From JAMZMI01 sp047632435 (lineage in GTDB: Bacteria; Bacteroidota; Bacteroidia; Cytophagales; Cyclobacteriaceae), in NCBI GenBank assembly GCA_047632435.1, contig JBLICU010000036.1, forward strand, positions 1 through 31,411: DNA of 31,411 nt. The letters are read 5' to 3'. Shown one piece after another: positions 16,497 through 24,581 of this stretch. The stretch's first letter is position 1. Every line of letters begins with the position of its first letter. The notes under the pieces are model-generated. The model had not been told where the DNA came from. It did not search any database and worked only from the letters and a program-made list of their open reading frames with translations. The position numbers and the translations under genes were made by a program.

Positions 16497-17714
16497 CTAT
16501 GTGGTATAAACCGAATTGAACATGACATAATCTGTGGTCAAATCTGTACCCCAGCCCATGGCTTCTTCTTCGCCAGTATTAAGGCAGATTTCGATCTTCA
16601 GATCAGATTTTTTGAGCAACCGCTTGAGGTAGTTTACGTCCTGTTCCACGGGTGTGCCCTGATCGAGCAGCTGCGCCATCTGGCTTTCATTGCCAAGAAA
16701 AAGATCCACTTTGTCGGGATTGAAAATGACTCCCGAGCGACCCATGGCGGCCAGTATGCGTCCCCAATTTGGATCACGACCAAACATGGCTGTTTTCACA
16801 AGTGACGAGTCGGACACTACCCGGATCATTTGTCTTGCGCCTTTTTGGCTTTCAGCCTTGGTCACCCGATATTCTATGAATTTGGAAGCACCTTCACCAT
16901 CTGATACAATGAGTTTAGCAAGGTGGACCATCAGCTCCATTAGTTTGCTTTTAAATAGCAGGTAATTCGGATCGTTTTCATCTTCGATCAGCGTGTTTTC
17001 GGCCATGCCATTGGCCATGATGGAGGCCATGTCGTTGGTGGAGGTGTCTCCATCCACGGTGATCATGTTGAAGGATAGGTCGACGGTTTCCTTAAACGCT
17101 TTGTCCAGCAACTCCTGAGTAATGTTCAGGTCTGTAAAAGTGAAGGCAAGCATGGTGGCCATGTTGGGGTGGATCATGCCCGAACCTTTTGCTATTCCGG
17201 CAATACTGACCATGATCCCGTCTACTTCAAATTCCACAAAGCCTTCTTTGGCAAATGTGTCGGTGGTGAGGATGGCATTTGCGGCGAAGGAACCCGCGCG
17301 CGAATTGTTCGATATTTTCTTCACGTTTTCACGTATGCCTTCCACAATTGCTATGGTGGGAAACTCCTGGCCGATGATGCCCGTGGAGGCGATCATTACC
17401 TGATCCAGGGCAATGCCAAATTCGCTGGCAGCTGTTTCTACCATTGCTTCGGCTCCTCTTTTGCCTTGCTCGCCAGTCATGGCGTTGGCGTTTCCAGAAT
17501 TCACTATTAACGCTTGTGCAGTGTTGCCGCTTGATTTCAGGTTTTCTCTGGTAATCTTTATGGGCTCAGCCACCACCTGATTTTGTGTAAACGTGGCAGA
17601 AACTTTAGCCGGTTTTTCTGAAAAAAAAATGGCCAGATCTCGACGCATGGATTTTACTCCCGTGTGTGCGCCCCAGCATTTAATTCCTCTTACGCTTGTT
17701 ATATTTTGTAGCAT
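16497..17714 (-). CDS. argJ: ArgJ, ornithine acetyltransferase (glutamate N-acetyltransferase)
   Basis: Moves the acetyl group from N-acetylornithine to glutamate, releasing L-ornithine and making N-acetylglutamate (cyclic arginine/ornithine pathway, cytoplasm). 405 aa. Family signatures: NSGNANAMTG, MIASTGIIGQEFP and the self-cleavage site KGSGMIHPNMATM, where Thr187 becomes the N-terminal nucleophile of the beta chain. Further markers are TVDGDTSTND, GRDPNWGRI and the C-terminal NSVYTT. Last gene of the minus-strand operon, 11 bases after argC. Whether it can also use acetyl-CoA (bifunctional form) cannot be read from sequence. Many Bacteroidota use a succinylated arginine pathway with other enzymes, so an ArgJ route is worth noting. 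Confidence 0.95.
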   Translation of the reverse strand: MLQNITSVRGIKCWGAHTGVKSMRRDLAIFFSEKPAKVSATFTQNQVVAEPIKITRENLKSSGNTAQALIVNSGNANAMTGEQGKRGAEAMVETAASEFGIALDQVMIASTGIIGQEFPTIAIVEGIRENVKKISNNSRAGSFAANAILTTDTFAKEGFVEFEVDGIMVSIAGIAKGSGMIHPNMATMLAFTFTDLNITQELLDKAFKETVDLSFNMITVDGDTSTNDMASIMANGMAENTLIEDENDPNYLLFKSKLMELMVHLAKLIVSDGEGASKFIEYRVTKAESQKGARQMIRVVSDSSLVKTAMFGRDPNWGRILAAMGRSGVIFNPDKVDLFLGNESQMAQLLDQGTPVEQDVNYLKRLLKKSDLKIEICLNTGEEEAMGWGTDLTTDYVMFNSVYTT

Positions 17715-17725
17715 TTTATTGTCTG

Positions 17726-18757
17726 TTAGGGTTGCAATGGTACCTGACGAAGACCTGTGGTCTCATCAAATCCCATGATAATATTCATGTTTTGAATGGC
17801 CTGACCAGCAGCACCTTTCACCAGGTTGTCGATGGCTCCTATCGTAATGATGGTATTGGTTCGCTCGTCGTATTTGGCATAGATGTCGCAATAATTTGTG
17901 CCGCGAACCTGCTTCAGATTCGGAGGTGTGCCACGCATGCGAATGAATGGCTCCTTAGCGTAATGCTTTTCGAAAGCCTGATCAATTTTCGCTTGTGTAA
18001 TTTCGATTTTTGGTTTCAAATAACCCGAAGAAAGAATGCCCCGATCGATAGGTAGTAAATGCGGAGTGAAAAGCACGGAAGTTTTTTCCGCTCCTTGCTG
18101 ACCTAGTTTCTCCTGAATCTCAATCGAATGTCGATGTGTGCTCACACCATAAGCTTTAAAATTATCGTTGGCGTTTGGAAAGTGTGTGACTGCACTGGCC
18201 TTGATGCCCGCTCCGGTTACCCCGGTTTTTGCGTCGATGATGATGTTGTCTGTGTGAATCAACCCTTCCAGAACCAATGGAGCAATAGGGAGGATGGAGG
18301 CAGTAGGGAAGCAGCCCGGATTCGCAATTAGTTTTTTGTTTTTGATTTGTTCACGATACAATTCCGGGAGGCCGTACACCGCCTCTTTTATTCCTTCGGG
18401 AAAGCAATGATCCATTTTATACCAGCTTTCGTAATCGTCTTTTGACGAAAGTCGAAAATCACCGGAGAGGTCAATGATGGCAAAGGGTTTGTTGTGATTT
18501 TTGGAAACAAAATCCATGGACACGCCATGAGGGAGTGCTAAAAAAACCACATCAAGATTGTATTGATCCAAATCCGTAATGCTTTGCAACACCGTATCGC
18601 AGATGCCAGCGAATTGTGGATGCACGTCACTAAACTTTTCGCCTTTTCGGTTTTCAGACGTAATGATTTCAATCTTCACTTCGGGATGGTGAATGAGTAG
18701 CCTCACCAACTCCGAACCTGTGTATCCCGTCGCGCCTACTATTCCTATTTTTTTCAT
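17726..18757 (-). CDS. argC: ArgC, N-acetyl-gamma-glutamyl-phosphate reductase
   Basis: NADPH-dependent reduction of N-acetylglutamyl-5-phosphate to N-acetylglutamate-5-semialdehyde. 343 aa. The N-terminal Rossmann motif GIVGATGYTGSELVRLL binds NADP; the catalytic Cys is in IANPGCFPTA; the lid and C-terminal markers TGVTGAG, FTPHLLPIDRGI and RGTNYCDIYA are present. The start ATG overlaps the argD stop by 4 bases (ATGA), showing translational coupling. Complete and undamaged. Confidence 0.96.
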   Translation of the reverse strand: MKKIGIVGATGYTGSELVRLLIHHPEVKIEIITSENRKGEKFSDVHPQFAGICDTVLQSITDLDQYNLDVVFLALPHGVSMDFVSKNHNKPFAIIDLSGDFRLSSKDDYESWYKMDHCFPEGIKEAVYGLPELYREQIKNKKLIANPGCFPTASILPIAPLVLEGLIHTDNIIIDAKTGVTGAGIKASAVTHFPNANDNFKAYGVSTHRHSIEIQEKLGQQGAEKTSVLFTPHLLPIDRGILSSGYLKPKIEITQAKIDQAFEKHYAKEPFIRMRGTPPNLKQVRGTNYCDIYAKYDERTNTIITIGAIDNLVKGAAGQAIQNMNIIMGFDETTGLRQVPLQP

Positions 18758-19947
18758 GCTGTTCTGTTTTCTTTGATGGAAGCTAAAAAGATCTCTAGAA
18801 CCTGTTCCAGCTGTATTTTTGGTATGTTGAGCGGCGGAACCAAACGCACCACATTCCCGGCTGTGGCATTTGCCAAAACACCTTTGCCCATCATCGTAGC
18901 AACAACTACCTTGGGATCAATAGATAGCTGAACACCGATCATCAGCCCCATTCCACGTACTTCTTCTATTTCGGGATATTCGGATTTAAGATCATTAAGT
19001 TTGCTCATGAGCCATTGTCCTTTTACTTTGGCTTGCGTCAAAAGATCTTCTGATTCGATCACATCAAGCACCGCCAGTGCTGCCGCAGAGGCAAGCGGAT
19101 TTCCGCCAAACGTGGTTCCATGATCTCCCCAATCGATGGCCTGCGCGACTTTTTCGCGAGCTAAAACTGCTCCGATCGGTACACCGCCACCAAGACCTTT
19201 GGCCAACGTCATGATATCTGGTTTGATGCCATAATGCTCAAATGCAAACATCTTCCCTGTTCGGCCCATGCCGCATTGTATTTCATCAAAAATCAAGGCA
19301 ATGTTGTGTTCGTCGCACAGTGCTCTTACATGATTCAAATACTCGGTATTGGCTGGGTTTACTCCGCCTTCCCCTTGAATCGGTTCCAGCATAATTCCAG
19401 CTATGTCTGTGGTAATGGCGCTTTTGAGTGCTGCAATGTCGTTGAATGGAACGTGTGTAAAGCCTTCGGGTATTGGTGCGAAACCGATCATCATGGCTTC
19501 TTTTCCCGTAGCAGCCACAGTGGCCAATGTACGTCCGTGAAAGGCATTTTTCATGGCGATGATGGTGCTTCCCCGTCCATTTATGTGTCCGTATTTTCGT
19601 GCTATTTTGATAGCTCCTTCCACTGCTTCTGCGCCACTGTTTCCGAGAAAAACGCGATCAAGACCAGATAATTCAGCTAGTTTTTTAACCAACCTCATTT
19701 GTGGCTCACTCACATAAAAATTGGAAATGTGAATGAGTTTGGCCGCTTGATTGGCGATCGCCGCTACTAGTTTGGGGTGAGCGTGACCGATGTTGCTCAC
19801 AGCGATTCCGGCCAGCGCATCTATGTATTCTTTGCCATCCACGTCCCATACGCTACTTCCTTCGCCTCTGTCCAGGGCAATAGGATAGCGCCGAAAGGTG
19901 GGCAGGTAATGGGTTTGATCTATATCGTGTAATTCCTTGTTTGTCAT
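18754..19947 (-). CDS. argD: ArgD, acetylornithine aminotransferase (class III, PLP)
   Basis: Transfers an amino group from glutamate to N-acetylglutamate semialdehyde, giving N-acetylornithine. 397 aa, fold-type I PLP enzyme. Visible: YIDALAGIAVSNIGHAHPK at the N-terminus, GNSGAEAVEGAIKIAR (phosphate-binding region), FHGRT, IFDEIQCGMGRTG with the pyridine-N Asp, and the PLP-binding Lys in TLAKGLGGGVPIGA. The family also contains ornithine and succinylornithine aminotransferases, so it might accept free ornithine, which matters given the adjacent racemase. It follows argB by 4 bases and overlaps argC by 4. Confidence 0.94.
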   Translation of the reverse strand: MTNKELHDIDQTHYLPTFRRYPIALDRGEGSSVWDVDGKEYIDALAGIAVSNIGHAHPKLVAAIANQAAKLIHISNFYVSEPQMRLVKKLAELSGLDRVFLGNSGAEAVEGAIKIARKYGHINGRGSTIIAMKNAFHGRTLATVAATGKEAMMIGFAPIPEGFTHVPFNDIAALKSAITTDIAGIMLEPIQGEGGVNPANTEYLNHVRALCDEHNIALIFDEIQCGMGRTGKMFAFEHYGIKPDIMTLAKGLGGGVPIGAVLAREKVAQAIDWGDHGTTFGGNPLASAAALAVLDVIESEDLLTQAKVKGQWLMSKLNDLKSEYPEIEEVRGMGLMIGVQLSIDPKVVVATMMGKGVLANATAGNVVRLVPPLNIPKIQLEQVLEIFLASIKENRTA

Positions 19948-19951
19948 GGCT

Positions 19952-20752
19952 TTAGCTCCTAATTCGTGTTCCTATTTCTTCATTTCCTAAGATCACTTTT
20001 GTGAGTATTCCCGGTTTGGTTCCGTTAATGATTCGAACTTCCTTCGTACCAGTCGCGATGGCCGTGATACAAGATTCGATTTTGGGAATCATGCCACCGG
20101 CAATCACCGTTCCCATCATTTTGGAAACTTCCGGCAGGGTGAGGCGAGCAATGAGAGTTTCGGGTTTGTTCCTATCCAAATAGAGTCCATCGACATCTGT
20201 CATCACAATGTATTGATCTGCCTTGATGGCACCTGCTATGTGCCCGGCAAATAAGTCGCCATTGATGTTGTAGGCATTACCTATGGAGTCAGACGCCATA
20301 CATGTGAGTACTGGGAAAAAGCCCCCTTTAAGTAATTGCTGAATGAGTATTGGATGAACAGTGGCTACTTCACCTACCCATCCGATATCTACTTTTTTTC
20401 CATTTTCTATGTGGTATTTCTTTTTTGCGATGACTAGATTGCCGTCCTTACCAGAGAGACCAACTGCGCTGATTCCGCGTGCCTGAAGCTGACGAACCAG
20501 GGCTGGATTTACTTCTCCTGTCAATGCCATTTCAATGAGAGAGATAGCCTCAGTTGTGGTTTTTCTATGCCCACCGATGAATGCTGACTGTACGTTATTT
20601 TGATCTAAAATTTTATTGATAAATGGACCACCACCATGAACCAAAACGATCTGATGACCTGCTTTGTAGATGCCAGCGATTTCATCCAAAATGGAATCGC
20701 GTACACCTACATCCTTCATCGCGTTCCCGCCGTATTTTATGACTATTGTCAT
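19952..20752 (-). CDS. argB: ArgB, N-acetylglutamate kinase
   Basis: ATP-dependent phosphorylation of N-acetylglutamate, the committed step of the pathway. 266 aa. Amino-acid-kinase fold with KYGGNAM at the N-terminus (phosphate-binding Lys and Gly loop), LVHGGGPFINKIL, the substrate region GGHRKTT, INGDLFAGHIAGAI and TDVDGLYLD near the nucleotide site, and IAGGMIPKIESCITAI. There is no N-terminal extension of the kind found in many arginine-inhibited hexameric forms, but feedback control cannot be judged. Separated from the racemase-like gene upstream by 44 bases, the widest gap in the operon, so an internal promoter is possible though none is obvious. Confidence 0.95.
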   Translation of the reverse strand: MTIVIKYGGNAMKDVGVRDSILDEIAGIYKAGHQIVLVHGGGPFINKILDQNNVQSAFIGGHRKTTTEAISLIEMALTGEVNPALVRQLQARGISAVGLSGKDGNLVIAKKKYHIENGKKVDIGWVGEVATVHPILIQQLLKGGFFPVLTCMASDSIGNAYNINGDLFAGHIAGAIKADQYIVMTDVDGLYLDRNKPETLIARLTLPEVSKMMGTVIAGGMIPKIESCITAIATGTKEVRIINGTKPGILTKVILGNEEIGTRIRS

Positions 20753-20796
20753 TGTATTCTCAATAATTGATAAATGTTTTAACTGTTAAATTCGAT

Positions 20797-21870
20797 TTAC
20801 TTCACGATGTTTTTAGTGATGTAATGTGAGTTGAGCAGACTCAAAGCACCCATGTATTTTAGTTTAAAACAAACCAGGTCTCCTACCTTATATTCCTTTT
20901 TGCTTTTGCCAAAATCAATCACTAACATATCAGAACTGGCACCTGTCATGGTAATGCTTTCGTCTTCTGGGATGAGATATTCTTCAGAAACATCAAGTCG
21001 TCCAATATCTAGTATTGCTCGAAATGCCATTTTACCATAATCCTCCTCATTGATTTCGTACGATTCACCGGAAGGATTTTTGTCCATATCGCCCATGGGC
21101 ACAACGGGTTTTTTGGTAATTTCAATAATCTGTGCATAGAGTTTCAACACATCACCTTGCATGCCGTCTATGATCTCACCTGTAAAGAGGTCAAGGCCAA
21201 AGAAAAGTGATTCGCCAATTCGAAAATGATTGATTGCTTTCGGAATTTGCCCGCGGCGAATCAATGGAATAACTACACTGGTGCCGCCGGTCACCCACGG
21301 AATTTTTTGTTTGAATTTGATTTCGATGAGCTGCTTATAAAGCGAAAGTTGGATCAATTTATCTGCTGAGGGCATCACGCCATGTAGGCAGTTGAGATTA
21401 GCTCCAATCCCAGTTACTTTGATGTTGGGAAGCTCAAAAATGGATTCGTAAAAATCCATCAGATGGTCGCCCATGATTCCTTCGCGCAAGTCGCCCAATT
21501 CGATCATGATAATCACTTTGTGTGTTTTTTTCTGCTTCACAGCTTCATCCGATATCCATTTTAATGTTAGGAATTCGGTGTTGAAACTGGCGTCCGCATA
21601 CTTCACCAATTCTTCTATGATCTCTTGGGCCGGTGGCTTGATGTAAACCGTTTGGATTTTTGGATTCTGTGCTTTTACAATTTGCAGATTGCTTATGCGC
21701 GAGTCACACACCTCTTTGATGCCAAGGTTGATGACCTCCTGGATATAGCTTTCCGTTCCACAAAGCATCTTCGTCACGATTGCCCATTCGATTCCATTAT
21801 TATGAAACATGTCATTCAGGAAGGTGTAGTTCTTTTTGAGTTTTTCTGTATATAGATTGAGATACGCCAT
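20797..21870 (-). CDS. orr: Ornithine-racemase-like (Orr-type) PLP-dependent amino-acid racemase
   Basis: 357-aa fold-type III PLP enzyme of the alanine-racemase N-domain superfamily, in the branch of clostridial ornithine racemase rather than Alr. The PLP Lys is Lys34 in AIVTKMLCG, where Orr-like proteins have VTK-x-x-CG and Alr has VKGNAYGHG. Other shared features: ADASFNTEF, IIMIELGDLREGIMGDHLMD, NHFRIGESLFFGLD, GASSDMLVIDFGKSKKEYKVGD. It would interconvert L- and D-ornithine in the cytoplasm. Placed one base after alr and 44 bases before argB, so it is made together with the enzymes that synthesise ornithine, which supports ornithine as substrate. Alternatives: a broad-specificity or lysine/arginine racemase. 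Superfamily is certain; substrate is inferred. Confidence 0.78.
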   Translation of the reverse strand: MAYLNLYTEKLKKNYTFLNDMFHNNGIEWAIVTKMLCGTESYIQEVINLGIKEVCDSRISNLQIVKAQNPKIQTVYIKPPAQEIIEELVKYADASFNTEFLTLKWISDEAVKQKKTHKVIIMIELGDLREGIMGDHLMDFYESIFELPNIKVTGIGANLNCLHGVMPSADKLIQLSLYKQLIEIKFKQKIPWVTGGTSVVIPLIRRGQIPKAINHFRIGESLFFGLDLFTGEIIDGMQGDVLKLYAQIIEITKKPVVPMGDMDKNPSGESYEINEEDYGKMAFRAILDIGRLDVSEEYLIPEDESITMTGASSDMLVIDFGKSKKEYKVGDLVCFKLKYMGALSLLNSHYITKNIVK

Positions 21871-21871
21871 G

Positions 21872-23017
21872 TTATTTTACTTTTCTTGGGATTTTAGCTG
21901 GTAATCTGGTGAGTAATTCATAGTTCAGTTGGTCACTCATTTCACTGAAGGATGAAACAGAAATTTCATTCTCGCCATCTTTACCGATGAGGATTACCGG
22001 ATCGTCGATTTTCACATTTTCAATGTCCGTGATATCAATGGTCGCGCAATTCATGTTTACAATTCCGATCACAGAAGTTCGTAATCCCTGGACCAACACC
22101 CTTCCATGATTGCTTAGCGAGCGACTGAAACCGTGTGAATAGCCCACAGGTATCACTGCGATTGTCATATCTTTTTGTGCCAAAAAGGTGGTGCCATAGC
22201 CTATGAATTCACCCATCTCAATGTGCTTGATGCTCATGATTTTACTCTGCCAGCTGATTACTCGCTTCAAAGGGTCTTTTATGATTTTTTTGCCTTTCAG
22301 GGATTCAATGAAAATTTCGAGGCTGGGCCAGAATCCATATTGTAGAATCCCGATTCGTACCAAATCCAAATGCATTTCGGGTAACCGGATGGAAGCTGCT
22401 GAGCAGCAAGTGTGCTTCGTTTTTGGTGTCAGTCCCAGGTTTTCCAACTGCTTTGACATGGCGTTATAGCGGGCCTTTTGATTCTGAACCCGCACGTAAT
22501 TCGAAATGCTTTCTGCTCCCGCAAAATGGGTGCATAGGCCTGTGAAATCGACGGAGGACTTAGCAGATTGGAGTATTTCCGCTAGTTGATCCATATCATT
22601 TTCTGTAAATCCGGTTCTGTTCATTCCGGTTTCCAGCTCGATGTGGACAAAGGCTTTTTTGTGGAGATCCTCAGCTATTTTGATCACTCTATCTAGACGG
22701 TCAAAATCAAAAACAAAAAAAGAAATGTTGTTGTCTATCACCCAGGCCAGATCGATGTAATCCACGTGCCCCATGATCATTATTTCGGTGGTGGGATTTT
22801 TCACAATGTCAAAAAGTTCTTTGGCCTCATCCGCGCTGTAAACAGAAAAATGATCGATCCCTAGTGATTCGGCCATTGGTACATATGCACTCAGGCCATG
22901 GCCATATGCATTGCCTTTTACGACGGAGGAAATACGAACACCTTCATTGAACAGGCTCTTCAGGAAACGAAGATTGTTCGCAAGTGCTTCACGGTCCAGT
23001 GTTATTACGCTACTCAT
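21872..23017 (-). CDS. alr: Alanine racemase (PLP-dependent, Alr type)
   Basis: 381 aa. The PLP Lys34 lies in ISSVVKGNAYGHG; HIELETGMNRTGF, CSAASIRLPEMHLDLVRIG, the catalytic-Tyr loop GEFIGYGTTF and VNMNCATIDIT are the classical Alr features. It interconverts L- and D-alanine. In Bacteroidota the housekeeping Alr activity is often fused to MurF; a stand-alone copy inside an amino-acid operon suggests a catabolic or special-purpose racemase. The start overlaps the M20 gene stop by 4 bases and its end is one base before the ornithine-racemase-like gene, so two different racemases are made as a pair. Complete; substrate breadth unknown. Confidence 0.9.
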   Translation of the reverse strand: MSSVITLDREALANNLRFLKSLFNEGVRISSVVKGNAYGHGLSAYVPMAESLGIDHFSVYSADEAKELFDIVKNPTTEIMIMGHVDYIDLAWVIDNNISFFVFDFDRLDRVIKIAEDLHKKAFVHIELETGMNRTGFTENDMDQLAEILQSAKSSVDFTGLCTHFAGAESISNYVRVQNQKARYNAMSKQLENLGLTPKTKHTCCSAASIRLPEMHLDLVRIGILQYGFWPSLEIFIESLKGKKIIKDPLKRVISWQSKIMSIKHIEMGEFIGYGTTFLAQKDMTIAVIPVGYSHGFSRSLSNHGRVLVQGLRTSVIGIVNMNCATIDITDIENVKIDDPVILIGKDGENEISVSSFSEMSDQLNYELLTRLPAKIPRKVK

Positions 23018-24150
23018 TTGACCGTACTTTTTAGGATGGAGTAAAACATATTTATTCCGGTGGTTAGCAGTGCGTCAGGAAAATCATAATCCGGGTTGTG
23101 CAGGGCAGGGCATTGCTCTCCAGACCCAATCCCGAACATTGCTCCTTTATATTTCTCTGTAAATAGCCCAAAATCTTCGCCCCATTTGAAAGGATAGGGT
23201 CGAACGGAACCAGATAATTTATTTTCTTCTATGGCTTTAACGATGTATTCTGTGGTGTCAGTATGATTTTGATTGGCGGAGAATTCCTGAGTCCAGTCGA
23301 TGGTCAGCTTGAGTTTCTCCTCTTCACAAATGACCAATGCCTTTCGAGAGATCACCTCAGAAAACTGATTCATCATCTCATTGTTCCAGGTCCTAAGTGT
23401 ATAATGAACTTCAGCACTTCCGGCAGAAATGCCATAAGACAACTCGCCCATATGAATATGGATGGGAGTGGCTAGCGCAAAATTGGAGGTACTCAAATCA
23501 GGATTGGAAACCTCTTGAAACATGGAAATCAATTTTGATATGCCTGCTGCTGGATTGATGCCTAATTCGGGTTCGGCGGCATGAGACGTTCGCCCGTCCA
23601 GTTTGAGGATAATGCTCTTGGCAGCTGCAGTAAACGAACCCTCTTTATAAACTACCTGATGAAGTGGGTAACCGGGAAGATTGTGCAGGGCAAAAACGAA
23701 ATCGGGCTTAAAAACAAAATGGGGGTCGTGTATAACTGCCTTGGCTCCTTCACCGTTTTCTTCAGCCGGTTGAAACAAGAGCAAAGCTCTTCCTGATTTT
23801 AGTGGTTCTTTTATTAACCTCTTAGCTAGGCCGCAAAGAATAGCGGCGTGACCGTCGTGACCACATTTGTGTGAAACGCCCTCTACTGTAGATCGATGTG
23901 CGAAAGTATTGATTTCCTGAATAGGAAGTGCATCTATATCGCCACGGATGAGAACTGTTTTTCCCTCTACTCCAGAATCAAAAACGCATATCAATCCCGT
24001 GTTTCCTACTTCGATAGTTTCAGAAACGCCTATTTCCTTAAGAAAAAATAGAATGCGTTTTTTCGTTTGAAATTCATTTTGTGAAACTTCCGGATTCCTG
24101 TGCAATTCGCGCCTGAATTTCGCAAGTTTATTTATGAAGGTCTTTTCCAT
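23014..24150 (-). CDS. M20D-family amidohydrolase (N-acyl-amino-acid deacylase type)
   Basis: 378-aa metal-dependent hydrolase of the hippurate hydrolase / N-acyl-L-amino-acid amidohydrolase family. Metal-ligand stretches are visible: RRELHRNPE near the N-terminus, IRGDIDALPI, SHKCGHDGHAA, the catalytic Glu pair in FQPAEENGEGAK, and ALHNPDYDFPD near the end. A dimerisation (lid) domain occupies roughly residues 175-285. In this operon it could release amino acids from N-acyl forms, for example N-acetylornithine or N-acetyl D-amino acids brought in by the symporter. I do not name it ArgE because ArgE belongs to another M20 branch and ArgJ already releases ornithine here. It overlaps the GNAT gene by 19 bases. 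Confidence 0.87.
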   Translation of the reverse strand: MEKTFINKLAKFRRELHRNPEVSQNEFQTKKRILFFLKEIGVSETIEVGNTGLICVFDSGVEGKTVLIRGDIDALPIQEINTFAHRSTVEGVSHKCGHDGHAAILCGLAKRLIKEPLKSGRALLLFQPAEENGEGAKAVIHDPHFVFKPDFVFALHNLPGYPLHQVVYKEGSFTAAAKSIILKLDGRTSHAAEPELGINPAAGISKLISMFQEVSNPDLSTSNFALATPIHIHMGELSYGISAGSAEVHYTLRTWNNEMMNQFSEVISRKALVICEEEKLKLTIDWTQEFSANQNHTDTTEYIVKAIEENKLSGSVRPYPFKWGEDFGLFTEKYKGAMFGIGSGEQCPALHNPDYDFPDALLTTGINMFYSILKSTVK

Positions 24151-24581
24151 CGCATTTCCAGGTATTTGTTTGTGAATCCCAATTTCTCATAAAGGAACCG
24201 GGCCGGATTCTCTGGCTCTACATGTAGTGCAATGTCCCCATCTGTTTCTTCCAAGGCCATTTCCATCAATTTTTTACCAATTCCCTGACCTCTGTAGCCA
24301 GCATGTGTGGCGATATATACCAGGATGTTTTCAGGAATGTATCCACCCATGCCTGTCCGGTTGATGACAACCGTACCAATCACCGCTTCTCCTGCCCATG
24401 CAGAAATAATGACGCCTCCTGGGTGATTACCGGAGTTCAGTGCGTAATCCACACATTTGGTGATGTCCGCTTTAGGATCCCCGTATGCTTCCAGGTGATT
24501 GAAAAGGAATCCGATGATGCTTTCTTTTTCCATGAGTCCAACTGTATCTGCCGGACTGTATTTTTCATATTTGATTGTCAT
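24132..24581 (-). CDS. GNAT-family N-acetyltransferase
   Basis: 149 aa with a standard GNAT core: beta4/beta5 region AVIGTVVINRTGMGGYIPEN, the acetyl-CoA pyrophosphate loop RGQGIGKKLME (motif A), and the C-terminal NPARFLYEKLGFTNKYLEMR. The substrate is unknown. Given its neighbours (racemases, an N-acyl hydrolase, ArgJBCD) an amino acid or its D-form is the likely acceptor; it could supply N-acetylglutamate, but the sequence does not resemble classical ArgA. It overlaps the symporter gene by 4 bases upstream and the M20 gene by 19 bases downstream, so it is firmly within the operon. Confidence 0.88.
   Translation of the reverse strand: MTIKYEKYSPADTVGLMEKESIIGFLFNHLEAYGDPKADITKCVDYALNSGNHPGGVIISAWAGEAVIGTVVINRTGMGGYIPENILVYIATHAGYRGQGIGKKLMEMALEETDGDIALHVEPENPARFLYEKLGFTNKYLEMRWKRPS

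Noticed and set aside
23014..24150. Naming the M20 protein ArgE
   Set aside because: Its motifs fit the M20D hippurate-hydrolase branch, and ArgJ in the same operon already removes the acetyl group.
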